A stretch of DNA of 60,000 nt, taken from Nymphaea colorata (taxonomy: Eukaryota > Streptophyta > Magnoliopsida > Nymphaeales > Nymphaeaceae). The notes under the pieces are model-generated. The model did no database searches, was not told the origin of the DNA, and saw only the letters and a list, made by a program, of their open reading frames with translations. The position numbers and the translations under genes are program-made. Shown here in pieces: positions 1 to 11,620 of this stretch; position 1 is the stretch's first letter; the number at the start of each line of letters is the position of its first letter. The DNA is taken from assembly GCF_008831285.2 (NCBI RefSeq), contig NC_045148.1, positions 11,142,183 to 11,202,182 of the forward strand. Direction: 5' to 3'.

Positions 1-345
1 TTATTTGGATCTAGGTTAGAAAATTGGCTGCATTCATGGGTGCAGATCGAGCGTGACTCTGACACCACCCTTACATATGGGTCAACCATGACTCATTGTT
101 TTCTAAGATTTTCTAATGAGATTAAATTGGAAAGTGATATTTATAACCCTAGAAATGCACTTGCAACACTCATGAGATGCTCACAAGCAAATGTACATAC
201 AATGGATCCAAACTACTAAAACACAACTCAACAATTCATTTTAACAGTGAGCCCTAAGTTGCGCTCAACATGTTTTTAAAGGAGCAAAACTTCTTTATTA
301 CCATTTTTTTTGTGAATATGTCTACAATTTTTGTGCCAATATGCC
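1..345 (-). mobile_element. Ty1/copia 3' tail fragment
   Basis: Read on the minus strand, about 340 down to 265 encodes KIVDIFTKKMVIKKFCSF and a stop, which is the end of the Copia RNase H region (family pattern QLADIFTK...). The rest down to base 1 would be the 3' untranslated part or LTR, but I see no second LTR to confirm it. Confidence 0.45.
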
Positions 346-2400
346 CACGAGTGGCTTTGATATTTATCTTTTTGTCTAAAGAAATGCTAAAATATTTTCA
401 TTATGTTTAGTTTGTCTTTGTTTTATATGTCTTACTAGTACTTTGGTTACCACAACAGATGGCTAACTTTGGTAAAGTTCCTCCAAATTTAGCCAAAACG
501 TGAAACAAGTTAATGCAGGCCACAAGGACACGCTCCTCTCTAATCGATTTTTTCTGTTCACAGGTGTACACATAACAGTCCCTCTCCAGCCCCCGACCCC
601 GAGCCCCCCGACTCCATTGTCGTCCGTCTCCGCTGCCTTTGTCCTCCGTCTCCCTGTCTCTGCCCCCGTGCTGCCTTTCTCCTCCCTCTCCGCCCCCGTC
701 TCTGCCCCCCGCACTTTCTCTTTCTCTCCTTCTCCTCCGTCCCCCGAGCTGCCCTAACCCTTTCTGTTTCTCTCCTTCCCCTCTGTCTCCGCGGGAGGGC
801 GATCGCTGGACGGCGATTCTCACGAACGGGGATTCTCGGCACACTTTTCAGACAAGGGGATTTTTGGTGGATTTCTCTCTTGCTCTCATCCAAGCCAAGA
901 TTCGGAGAATGACCGGCCATGGAGTTCAGTCGGCCGGTGTTTGGGTTTGCTGTTGGAGGTGGGTTTCTCTCCTTCCCTCTCTCTCCCTCTCGGCTAATTC
1001 GTTCCTTGGTCTACATAGGCGATAGAGTTAGCAGCGTCCTTCGGGTTGTTAGTGGAAAGTGGTTAGGGTTCCAATGGGTTTTGTTTTTTTCAGATTTTCT
1101 TTCAATGTTCAATTTTTTTGATCGGAATCGCCACACGTTTTCTTTTATTCTTTTTCTTTGTTTTGATCAAGCTCAACATGTCAGATTCTGGAATTTGTGT
1201 CCCTGCTGACCTGAGCGTTTTAACTGCTCCTTACTCTCTTATTTAAAGAGGCTTGTAACATGCTTCGTGTGTGATGCTGTTATACAGCCCCTGCATTCTC
1301 TTTAATAAAGTTTAATTTTCATTCGGTCGTGTGATTCTTTGTCTTAGTGCCCCTTTGTGAGAGTTGCTTGCTGCTATGTTACCAGTTTAGTTTGAGTGCC
1401 TTGGTGCACTCAACTGCTGGTAAACAGGCTTCAGTAAGTATGATCTGTGAAACAAAACTTGCCACAATAGATGCACATAGAATGTGAATTTAACTCAAAC
1501 ATATGTAACATTTTCTTGTCAATATATAAGAAACTAAAAGTTTAGTCAAGGTAGCTCAGGATACAAACCAGGTTTGTCTCTTATCTGTTCTAAATGTGAT
1601 TGTGGTGGATGTTGAGATTTCCTTCTTTAAGAACCATAATTGCTCGAGCTTTAGTTGTCCAAACTCCTTGGTTTAGACACTTATGTGCTTTGTGCCTTCT
1701 GATTTTTCATATTTAGGAGCAGCAAGAAGTTGCAAGTGTAAATTTGTTCTTCTAATGTTTGGAGAAGGGCATTGGTAGTTCGATTTCCAAGGCCTCTTGC
1801 CAGGTTAATGATGGTCTTCGTCATGACTTATTCTCAACCACTCCATGTAGGTGATTTCCTTGGAAAAACAAACCTATTGACGAAATTTGCATGCATGTGT
1901 GCTCATCATGTTGCAGTCAGAAGAGAAGAATTTTATTGTAGAGCCACCACGACTGGTTTCCCAACATTTCACCGTATGAGTGTTTCTTCTTCACTAGTGC
2001 CCCCCTGATTCTCATATTAACCACTCTCAATTTCCATTCACCATTAAAGCAGTTCCCGCCGGCTTGTAGAGCCACTACGACTGCAATTCTTACCTCGCTG
2101 GCGTCTAGATCCGACAAGGCATCATCACTCATTCTGTTCTTTTCAGAAGAGGCTTTCTGTTACACGATGGATGAGAAACTACCGACTGATTGAGATTATG
2201 GTTATAGCCACCAATCTCTGAATCGAAAGTTGATTGATTTACGAAGAGATATAAAAGATATGGGGAGTGGTCAATATTTGGATCACATTAAATAATATTA
2301 AACTGATTTGTACTGATCTCGTTCCAGTCAACATTTTTCAGGTGGGAGAAAAAGTTGACCTTCTTACTCGTTCTTCAGTACAAAAACTGGAGTTTTGTTT
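346..2400. other. Upstream region without recognised gene
   Basis: Positions 560-840 are extremely CT-rich and GC-rich and resemble a plant 5' leader or an LTR. Further on lie a TATA-like TATTTAAAG near 1240 and an AATAAAG polyadenylation-like signal near 1303. Open frames over the CT-rich part exist on both strands and are low-complexity, so I do not call them genes. I see nothing identifiable at 1320-2400. Confidence 0.4.
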
Positions 2401-2630
2401 GTAAGGCCCGGTTTGCACTTCTAATGGATCCAACCCGCATTTTCACGCGGTGAAGTCCGCACGCGGGGCCTTTCCACCTCTCTATCCCCCTCTTTCTCTC
2501 TAACTCCCCTATTCTTTGCGTAGGTGAAGGGATGTCTCTTTCCTGCTAATTGAATCGACGGCATCTCCCACGGTACCGCCTGGAAATTCAGCTTCTGTCT
2601 TGTTCTTCCCATTTTTCGTCTGCCCAGGTA
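2401..2630 (+). promoter_or_regulatory. Candidate ALA2 promoter/5' untranslated first exon
   Basis: The segment is markedly richer in GC and pyrimidines than its surroundings, with CT-rich runs typical of plant 5' leaders. It ends TGCCCAG|GTATGAATT, a good splice donor. If spliced to 13759 or 13796 it would make a leader intron of about 11 kb that holds the Ty3 element. This is inference from composition and splice signals; the GC-rich stretch at 560-840 is an alternative promoter candidate. Confidence 0.3.
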
Positions 2631-3073
2631 TGAATTTCCAATGATCTCCTCCCTCTATCATGATCGTCAAACGTAGAAGAGATTCGGTAACCGGGTTTCT
2701 TTGGTATTGAAAATTAGGTTCGTTTGGGCAATAATCGCCTGCTGTATCATGTTCAATAGGTTACATTTTTTTCTGAATCTGAGGGGTCTTGTGATCTGAT
2801 TGTGACGGTTTACAGATCGGTGATAAGAAATCCAATATTGTTCCGTTTTGAGAGCGAGATATCCCTGTTTTATTTCCTCGAATTACTTGTCTATGTACTT
2901 TTCTTGGAGAGTGCATACCATGGAACAGGAACATTTGAAAAGCCCTTGTTTAGGTAGGAAGGTATACAAAATGTTTCATTAGTTGGCTCCAATTGTCCTC
3001 GAGAAAGATTAACTCCCTTGTTGATTTTGTCATTGCCCAATTCGTGAACACAATTGTCTCTCAAATGATTGTG

Positions 3074-3322
3074 TTATTCGTAGGATATGCAATCTTGTTG
3101 CTTTAAGTAAGTGCACCACTTTTCCACGGTCAAAACAATAGCTAATAGCTCCTTCTCGTATGTGGAAAAAGGCTTTGCTCTATGCGTAAGAGCCTTGGAC
3201 ATAAAGGCTATCGGGTGGCCAGATTGACTAAGGACGACTCCCACACCCGTGTCACTTGCGTCAATCTCCACCAGAATTTCCTTTGTAAAATCGGGAAGTG
3301 TAAGTACTGGGGCTGCTAACAT
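3074..3322 (-). pseudogene. Element A RNase H fragment
   Basis: It encodes LPDFTKEILVEIDASDTGVG and later YEKELLAIVLTVEKW, the start of Ty3 RNase H. It is in a different frame from the RT ORF to its right, so a frameshift lies between 3322 and 3365. It stops abruptly at the truncation point. Confidence 0.8.
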
Positions 3323-3364
3323 GGCTGCCTTCAGTGGGTCAAAGGCTTTTCGGGAATGCTCGGT

Positions 3365-5497
3365 CTACAAAAACGATCCCTTTTTCAACATTTGTGTCAA
3401 GGGTGAAGCTATAGTACCATATCCTTGTATGAACCTCCGGTAATACCTGGTTAGGCCTAGAAATCCTCTTAGCCCCTTTGTATCTTTAGGGACTAGCCAT
3501 TGGGTCATAGCATGAAGCTTTTCGGAGTCTGCCCTCACCTCTTCTTTGGACACAATATGCCCAAGGTATCCGATAGAATCCTGCCCAAAGTTGCATTTTG
3601 ACTGCTTGGCATAGAGTGTGTTGTCCCTTAAGATTTGCAAGACTTGTCTTAGGTGAATGGCATGATGCTCCAAGCTTTTGCTATACACTAGTATGTCATC
3701 GAAGAATATTAAGACAAAGTCACGAAGATGGTGCCGAAATAAGTCATTCATGCACCGTTGGAAGGTGGCCGGTGCATTGGTAAGTCCAAACGGCATTACG
3801 AGAAACTCGTAGTGGCCATCATGCGTACGAAATGCCGTTTTATGTATATCCCTTTCTTCCATTCTTATTTGATGGTACTCGGCGCGTAAGTCCAACTTTG
3901 GGAAAATGGAGGACCCGGTGAGTTCATCCAAGAGCTCATCTATCACCGGAATAGGGTGGCGTTCCTTGATGGTAGCCTTGTTGAGTGCCCTATAGTCAAC
4001 ACAAAAACACCACGATCCGTCCTTTTTCTTCACAAGGAGGACCGGGGATGAGAAGGGGCTGGCACTCGGCCTTATGATCCCGCTTTCCATCATTTCCTTC
4101 ACCAAACACTCAATTTCTGATTTTTGAGTGAACCCATACCAATATGGCCGAACATTGATGGGTTCCGTCTCATGTGACAAGTTAATTTGGTGATCGTAGG
4201 ATCGCTTCGGGGGCAGGCCTGTTGGCTCCTCAAATAGGTCGGCAAAATCTTCCAACGCATGCTGAATTTCAGGTGGAACCACCTCTTCCGGTGCCTCTTT
4301 AGTTGGCACATCCGTGGTCATAGCTACTAACCAGAACGCGGGCTGCTGGGCTACTAACGCCTTGAGGGCTGCCTTTGGTTCAATACTTGTACCTATGGCT
4401 GTCAATGTAATCCTCTCGCTGCCACCCTCCTTAGGAAAGCTCATCCTAAGGTTAGCAAAGTCCCAATGGATAACGCCCAATGTCTCCAGCCATTGCACAC
4501 CAAGAACGATATCGACCCCACCAATAGGAAGCACAAAAAGGTCTACTTTAAAAGGGACCTTTTGTATGATTATGTTGAGGTCCTTGCATAACCCGGCGCA
4601 TGATAGCCTAGAACGATCACCGACCATAGCTGGAAATGGTTCTTGAGGATCCACATTGCAATCTAACTTTTGGGCTGCCGCCAAAATCATAAAATTATGA
4701 GTGGCCACGGAATCAAGGAGGACCATCACCTTTTGTTTGTTGACATAGCCTACTACCTGCATGGCCTTTGGTTTTGTAGGGTCCGTCAAAGAGTGACAAG
4801 AGGTCTCAACACCCACGGCTGCCTCTACTAAGACCTCGGCTGGAACCTCATCTTCATCACTACATTCATCATCCGTAACCGGGGGTGCCTTTCCTTCATC
4901 TAAGACTATCAATGTGAAGAGGTTCTTACATTTGTGCCCTTTGAAGTACTTTTCATCATAATTAAAACACATGTTGTTTCTTATCCTTTCTTCACGTTGT
5001 TGGGGAGTGATGTAACGCCTTTGAGGATTATAAGTTTTGGGCTGTGATTTTGACATTTCCCTCTTCTTGAATGTGTTACCCTTAAACTCTTGTTTGGCTC
5101 GGTGTGAGTCAAACCCCTTGGTTTGCTTCTTAAGGACTTGCTTCATTTCAATCTTTTCTTCTTTATCTCTGGCCACTTCCATGCACATTCCAAGTTCTCG
5201 TGAGTCTTGAGTTTGGACTGCCAATCGGATTTCCGGTTTAAATCCCCCAATAAATGTCCCAACAAGGGCTTCGTCATTCCAATGATTAACTAGGCATGCT
5301 AGCTTCTCGAACTGGTGCTGGTATTCTATGATGGATCCCGTTTGCTTCAGGTCTTTAAGCTGCACATCGAAGTCCCTTTGACTAGTCTTCTCAAACCGTT
5401 CCATTAGTCCTGCCCGAAATTGTTCCCAAGTTTGTTCCGGCTGCCTCCTCATGGTCCATTGGTACCAATGAAGTGCGTCCTCCTCAAAGGACATCAT
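3365..5497 (-). pseudogene. Element A gag-protease-reverse transcriptase ORF (710 codons)
   Basis: Domains in order: retrotransposon gag ([11 protein letters not shown] onwards), a zinc knuckle near residue 176, aspartic protease near residue 260, and reverse transcriptase from about residue 430 with FFDDILVYS as the catalytic box. The knuckle reads [14 protein letters not shown], with Tyr in place of its second Cys, and the protease reads [10 protein letters not shown], with Val in place of the catalytic-loop Gly. The first Met is internal; the gag start lies upstream in other frames. Confidence 0.88.
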
Positions 5498-5510
5498 AGC
5501 TTGATCAATT

Positions 5511-6268
5511 TTATGATTGGGGTAAATTCTTTGGCATTGAAAATATTTCTCTCTTACATACCCAATCTCTCACCTTCGTTCCATCAAACCTTGGGCATTC
5601 CATTTTTGGGGAAGGCAAGCGTTCCTCATCCCTTAGTCTATCATGACGACCCCATTGGTGACCTCCTCTTCTAACTTGGTTCCCTCTACTGTAATGGTGC
5701 ACATGGTCATCCTCGTCGTCATCCATCTCCTCATCATCTACAACCGGCTCGGGCTCTGGGATTGGATGGCCTATTTGGGGTTCCAATGGTGGTCTAGGAG
5801 GCCTCTCTTCCTCACGCCCTACTTGCCCACTTGCCACTCTTATGGCTTGTGCGATGGCTTGTTGCATTCCTTGTTGGATACCTTCTAACATGGTTTGTAC
5901 GTTCAGATTGGAAGTCTCATTAGGGCGATCATGTGAAGTGCTCGGTGTATTTGAGGCATGATTGTTATGTGTCCCATGCCCTTGTATATTAACCGATGCA
6001 TTTAGAGATATTCTTTCAAGGCTCTCTAGTCGTTCTTAACTTTTTGGTTCTGCATTTTCAGCTCCGCATTTTGCATTTTTAATTCAGTCATTTGCAAGTG
6101 CGTCTCATCACAACGGGCCAACAATTTTGCTAACATACTCTTGATATCATCTCTGTTATGTGATGTCTCACCGGCTGATGGATCAACATTAGCAACAACA
6201 ACTTCTTCCTCAACAATATCAGCTGTCTCGGGTCCCTTCGCGGGCTGTTTATCCTTGCAGGGTGCCAT
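5511..6268 (-). pseudogene. Element A gag N terminus, in two frames
   Basis: The minus-strand start at 6268 reads MAPCKDKQPAKGP and continues to a coiled-coil-like repeat (MTELKMQNAELKMQNQKV) before a stop at 6026. A second frame at 5511-5891 continues with an acidic stretch and [15 protein letters not shown], which precedes the gag domain. At least two lesions separate these from the main ORF. Confidence 0.7.
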
Positions 6269-6381
6269 AACTGAACTAGACTGCTCTCAACACTGAAAAT
6301 ACCGCTGTCACCAATCTGAAAATGAAGTCCAATCTGAACCAAAATCATCTCAACTGAAATAGGATGATATCCACCACAAGC

Positions 6382-6394
6382 GGCTCTGATACCA
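6382..6394 (-). other. Primer-binding site of element A
   Basis: On the minus strand it reads TGGTATCAGAGCC, complementary to the 3' end of initiator tRNA-Met. It lies three bases from the LTR end at 6398, as expected for a plant Ty3 element. Confidence 0.85.
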
Positions 6395-7410
6395 AACTGT
6401 TACGACCACACTTGTAGGCGGCTGAAATGAAGATGAAGCCGCTGAACGCCAATGCCAAAATCTGCAGCCCAAACCTCCCAAAATCTCTTGATGGCTAATA
6501 AATGTGGCCCAAGATTGGCCTTACAAAATTTCTACCCTGCTGGACACAACCCCAACTAAAAATCCCTTTGGGTAGAGATACAAGAGTTGGATTCCTCAAC
6601 TAGCTAAGACTGATCATCCTACTACAAAAAATGGTGGTTTAAGGCCTTACAAACGTAGCGTACAGAAATCAAGTCATGCTCACTCAGCATACATCATTCA
6701 TTTATCCTCATTCAGCTGCCCATACATTCCTAGAACGTCCAAACCATCACCAGCCCTAGGTGGTCTTGTAGAATGGGTTTGTGTCCTTAGCTCTCTAGCT
6801 TTGGAGGTAACCCAAACTTCTACACGCCCGGAGGCAAGTCCGAATCAAAAGAGCACCCACCCTTGCATCTATAGGGTGATCAAGGTGCTTACCTTGCTGG
6901 AGCAAGTCCAGCGAACACCAAGGCTGAAGGCCGAACCTTGGCAGTCAGCACTTCGTCTTTGTCAAGGGTAGGAACTCGCAGTCTCCTTGCTGTTTTTGAG
7001 TCCTCCTTGATCAAGATTTGAGCAACAAGTCACCGTAATGAATTCCAACAACTAATAAGGGAGAAGGGAATGCACTTAGCTGGACACGGTTGAACCCCTA
7101 GTGTGCTTGTTGTGTTAGGGGGAAGCAATCACTGACAAGGTGACAACGAACACCCTTTTTCTCCCTTGGGTCAGCCTAGCTCACGATTGCTATGGCTGCT
7201 CCTTCCTCCCGGTGGTGGCTAGCTCCAAACATAAAACCGAGAGTTACTGCTCAATAAAGATGGAAACAATATATTTCCAATGAGGTAGAGTTCGGCACCG
7301 TGAATCAAGTATTCCCCTGTTGATATTGTGAAAGGGGGAGGCAAGCGCCGCTTAGCCCGGTGTAAGCTATGCCTTCTAACTCTGCAATGCAAGTGTAGAC
7401 AGGGACAGTG

Positions 7411-7480
7411 CAGATTCTACACCTCACGAACCAGCTCCACACGTGCAGATTCTACACCTCACGAACCAGCTCCACACGTC
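7411..7480. repeat. 35-bp tandem duplication
   Basis: Two adjacent copies, nearly identical, start CAGATTCTACACCTCACGAA at 7411 and 7446, inside the element A LTR. Confidence 0.85.
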
Positions 7481-7979
7481 CAAGTGAAGGGCCCTCCAAA
7501 TGAACACAAAAATCACCAATTAATACAAGTAATAAAGCTCAAAAATCCTCAAGAGGAGAAGCATCACCAGATCGTGATTTAGCCCCAGGAGCAGATGGAA
7601 TTGGGGTGGAGCAAGCTTCGAATAACGCCGAAGCACGAGCACTGCTGAGCAGCTTTACGCTCCTAGCTCCTCCTTCGTCACCTCACGCTCAGATCATGAA
7701 TCAATAACAACAGTGCATTAAAGACATGATATAGAACATAAATCAACTTGAGAAGGTGGAGATTGTCACCGGATTTGGGTGAACATATTTTGGAAGCAGG
7801 CGAGATCCCTCTCGCTGGTCTGGGTTTTGTCTTCTCAGGCTTGGCAAACACTCAAAAATCCGCCAAAAATCATCCGTAGCTCGGAATGGGCTGAAATTTG
7901 GTCTGTAGCATCCTTGAATAGATATGAAGAAACGCTCCAAAAATCAGCTCGTTGAGCCTTGAAGGTGCTGGACTGTTAC

Positions 7980-8900
7980 AGGAAACAGGTTCTGTTCATG
8001 CTCAGGGAAGCTGCCAACGAGTTTCAGGTCTAGTCAACCTTCAAAAATTCACCACGGCTTGATCCGATCTCCTAAAATCACGAAAATTAGTATGAAGGTA
8101 GCTGAGACACCATAGATGGGACGCCCCAAAAGATCAGGTCCAAATCAGCTCTCTAAGGTCAAGTCGTCGAAGCTTTTCTCCCCCAACAGGTCGCAGGTTC
8201 AGGCCAAGCCGAAACAGGGCCAATGCAGGAAAACGACCGCCGCTTGATTTCAGATCATTTCCAGCCAATCAAAGCAGGTTTCCACGGATTAATCAACAAC
8301 AATGAAGCAAAAAAAACATGGAAAATCAACCATAAGAAAGTCAGATCACCGTATATGAAGTTTTACTCAATTTCTAACGAATTTGGGGTCGCTGCCGCCG
8401 TTCTGGCGGATATTGCAGGAAATCGCCGTTGATTTCCTCCTGAATCAGTCCGTTGAGGATATCTCCCTCGTTGGGGTCGCTGTCGCCGTTCTGGCGGATA
8501 TTGTAGGAAATCGCCGTTGATTTCCTCCTGAATCAGTCTGTTGAGGATATCTCCCTCGATACTGATCGGATTTCGCTCAAATCAAGTCCAGTAACTCCGT
8601 AGGGGTGTTGGGAAGATGACCAAGTGTCCGTTTATCGAAAGGAGCTCCCTATCTCTTCAGATTTGCATCTGATCGGACGAAGGTAGGCGGCAGAACATGG
8701 GTATGAACAACGCACTGTTCATCGGTCGATTTCTCTCTTGTTCGGCCACAAATTTAGCTCAAGTAAAGCTCAGATTGATCGTGAGGATGTTGGGAAGATG
8801 ATCTCAGTGTTCGTTTGCCAAAATTAGATCCCGTTTGCTTCAGATTTGCGATTGATCAGGGACTGGTTGGCAAAACAGGGGAACCGAACATGGTGTAGTA
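7980..8900. repeat. Left arm of a large inverted repeat
   Basis: This part of the LTR matches the reverse complement of about 10610-11620. Shared landmarks include GGTCAAGTCGT, AGAAGTTTT-type and AATTTCTAACGAATTTGGGG stretches, and GATCAGGGACTG. The spacer of about 1.7 kb includes the hAT-like element at 9332-10138. Confidence 0.8.
8383..8557. repeat. 88-bp tandem duplication
   Basis: Two copies starting TTGGGGTCGCTG at 8383 and 8471 differ at a few positions. The inverted copy on the right (near 10970-11050) has only one unit, so the duplication came after the copies separated. Confidence 0.8.
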
Positions 8901-9089
8901 GGTTCAACCTTAGTTTAGCGTGGGGAAGCTCTCTCTTGTACCCTTACCCTTGGGATTTTGGATGGGGTTGTGTCCAGCCGGGTTGGAAATTTTGTAAGGC
9001 CAATCTTAGGCCACATTTATTAGCCATCAAGAGATCATGGGAGGTTACGGTTTTCAGCATTTAGGGCTTCTACAAGACCGGCCGTAACA

Positions 9090-9331
9090 GTTTTGGATTA
9101 AATGAAACAGTGAGTTTCTTCTCCCGAGAGGAGTCTGGTTACACTTGGCGGCAACCATTGTCGTCCCCTTCCAAGCTTGCCGAATTCATCTTCTCCGTGA
9201 GTCGTCGGCCGAAGTTGCTGATTTTGTGAGTCCTACAGATGAACGACTAGAGGAATGGCGCCGGTGGCCATTACCGGAAGTTCATCTACGTTCTTCCTCC
9301 ACTGCATTTGCTGAAAACCGAGAGGCGTGGA
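9090..9331. other. Unassigned segment between LTR end and hAT-like element
   Basis: It contains no recognised domain. It is more GC-rich than the introns and once adjoined 10147-10600 before the hAT-like insertion. Across that junction lie short open frames and a GAG|GTAAGT donor-like site at about 10270; I cannot say whether it is repeat or leader exon. Confidence 0.3.
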
Positions 9332-10138
9332 TAGTGTTGTACGTATCGTACGATACGGGGCCGTATCGTACGATACGTATCGTATCGTTTACAAAATAGC
9401 CCCGTATCGTACGATACGTATCGTATCGTTTACAAAATACGATACGATACGATACACCCCCTGTATCGTAAATGGGGGTGTATCGTACTTGTATCGTACG
9501 ATACGTGCGATACGGGCCCCCGTATCGTACGATACGAGGCGATACGGCCCGTATCGTACGATACAGGGTGATTTCTAAAAAGGGGCTTGAACCCCATTTT
9601 TTTGAGTTTTTTTTTATAAAAACTCACCCCTAATTCATTTCTAATCTATAGATTGTACTGCCTTAGAGGGAAATCATCGATTTCCATTGTGAAATCATCA
9701 ATTTTCACCGTGAAATCATCTATTAAACCATGGATTGGTGCATGGGTGGCTGATTCCCATTGGGAGGGAAGGAGTTTTTTTAGGAAAGGGGTTTTTTTAA
9801 ACCATGAAGATGAAGATGAAAAAGAATGATATTGTTATGAATTTTGATGTCTATGAAGTATGAATGATGAACCGTGAACGCGTAAGTTTATAGCATTTAG
9901 CAAAATAATAAGTCTATCATTATCTAAAAGACTCAAACATGTTTTCTATGAAGAATTTATTATTTTTAATTTTTTTCTGATTTTTTATGAATTTTTCGAT
10001 TTTTTTAAATTTTTTCTGATTTATTATTATTTTTTTAAAAAAATTTACGATACGGTTACGATACGTTGCGATACGTTACGATACGACGTATCTTAAAGCC
10101 CGACCGATACGGCTTACGATACGCATTTTACAACATTG
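9332..10138. mobile_element. Non-autonomous hAT-like element rich in CGTATCG palindromes (807 bp)
   Basis: It is flanked by an exact 8-bp duplication, GGCGTGGA, at 9324-9331 and 10139-10146. The ends are inverted (TAGTGTTGTA against CAATGTTGTA). The first 230 bases and last 100 bases are packed with CGTATCGTACGATACG-type palindromes, and the middle is AT-rich. It has no transposase. The 8-bp duplication points to the hAT superfamily, by inference. Confidence 0.8.
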
Positions 10139-10609
10139 GGCGTGGAGTCTTCCAACCACGGGAGGGCTGAGAGGCGACGCTCGGTGATTGGAGGGCAGCG
10201 GACGTGACAAGGCTGATCACGGTGTCGTCTTCCCTGCTGCAACATTCGATAGCCGGTGGTGCTTCAAGAGGTAAGTGTTTGTTCTCAGATGGACTGCCAT
10301 TGAAGTTTCCGTTCATTTCCAACAGCAATCCTAATGTCGTTGATGCCGGAGACGCTTCCACCCAGTGTGGGATTCGTCTAAGGTAGATCGAGCGATTATT
10401 TCTGGATTGAAGGATCAATCGACCGATTGAGGCTGACGGTTCTTGGTACATTCACCCGATTCTTCATCAGATGTCTAACACCAAGGCTAGATCGCTCTAT
10501 CATAAGTGAGATCACTGGATTCCTATTGCAACGAGTTGATTCATTCCCTTTTGTGTGTCTGCAACGAGGAATTGAGGAGAGATCAAAAGGGAATCGAGCC
10601 ATTTCCCTC

Positions 10610-11620
10610 GAAGAACAGCCTGCTGTTCGGTTCTTTGTTCTACCGCCAAGCAGTCCCTGATCAGTCGCAAATCTGAAGCAATCAGGACTTTCTTTTGGCA
10701 AACGGACGTTGGGTTCATCTTCCCAACATCCCAACGGTCAATCTGAGCTTTATTTGAGCTAAATTGGTGCCCAAACGAGAGAGAAATCGACCGATGAACA
10801 ACATGCTGTTCAGACCTCTGTTATGCTGCCTACCCTTGTCTTATCAGATGCAAATCTGAAGAAATCTGGAGCTCCTTTCGACAACGGACACTTGGGTCAC
10901 CTTCCCAACATCCCTACGGAGCTTCTGGACTTGATTTGAGCGAAATCCGATCAGTATTGAGGGAGATATCCTCATCTGATGGATTCAGGCGGAAATCGGC
11001 GGTGATTTCCTGCATTCTTCGCCAAAACGGCGGCAGCGACCCCAAATTCGTTAGAAATTGGGGAAAACTTCATAAACGGTGATCTGACTTTTTTCTGATT
11101 GTGTGTTGAGATGCTTTTAACCTATTTCTGTTAATTAATCTCGAATACATGCTTTGATCTGTTGAGAATGGCGTGGAATCGAGTGGAAGCTCTTCAGGTG
11201 GTTCTGTTCCTGTTCTGAACGAGACTGCTACCTGCTGGGAGAGAGGACTCTCAACGAGTGGACCTTAGAGCCCAGATCTCGACCTGGATTTTTGGGCGTC
11301 TACTCTCTGGTGTCTCAGCAGCCTACAGACCGAGTTTCGTGATTTTTGGAGCAAAGAGTAGCGCATGGTGAATTTTTGAAGTTCGTCCTGTCCTGAAAAC
11401 GCGTCCTGCATCCTGCCCTGTTTCTGCTTGGCCTGAACCTGCGACTTGCTGAAGGAGAAAAGCTTCAACGACTTGACCTTAGAGATCTGATTTCGACCTG
11501 ATCTCTCGGGCGTTTTTTCCTTGGTGTATCAGCAGCGTACAAACCAAATTTCACGATTTTAGGAGATGGGAGTGAGCCGTGGTGAATTTTTGAAGGTCGA
11601 CTTAATGCATCTTTTAGCTT
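10610..11620. repeat. Right arm of the large inverted repeat (LTR fragment on the other strand)
   Basis: It is an inverted, diverged copy of the element A LTR body at about 7980-8900, carrying an internal segment (about 11190-11400) that repeats the arm's own motif. It has no recognisable LTR ends, so it is a truncated relic in the opposite orientation. Confidence 0.75.

Larger units (their letters stand above)
3085..9089 (-). mobile_element. Ty3/gypsy retrotransposon A, 3'-truncated, with one long LTR
   Basis: Reading leftwards on the minus strand: LTR (6398-9089), primer-binding site (6382-6394), gag start (6268), gag-protease-RT, then RNase H ending near 3085. Integrase and the second LTR are missing, so the element was cut off at its 3' side. 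The coding part is split by stops and frameshifts and has lost key residues, so it is dead. It lies upstream of the ALA2 start codon, probably in the leader intron. Confidence 0.85.
6398..9089 (-). repeat. Long LTR of element A (about 2.7 kb)
   Basis: The plus strand begins TGTTACGACC and ends GGCCGTAACA, matching inverted LTR ends with TG...CA, and it abuts the primer-binding site. Unusually, the outer 150-190 bases at each end are inverted copies of one another and share, for example, CTCTTGATGGCTAATAAATG. Inside are tandem duplications at 7411-7480 and 8383-8557. The outer boundary at 9089 is inferred from the termini because the second LTR is absent. Confidence 0.6.

Noticed and set aside
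407-1025. Overlapping open frames on both strands over 407-1025
   Set aside because: They are low-complexity products (Arg/Gly-rich on one strand, Ser/Pro/Leu-rich on the other) of a CT-rich stretch, with no domain or splice support.
9345-10125. CRISPR-like or satellite array of CGTATCG units
   Set aside because: There are no regular spacers or fixed period; the block lies within exact 8-bp target duplications and is better explained as a transposon.
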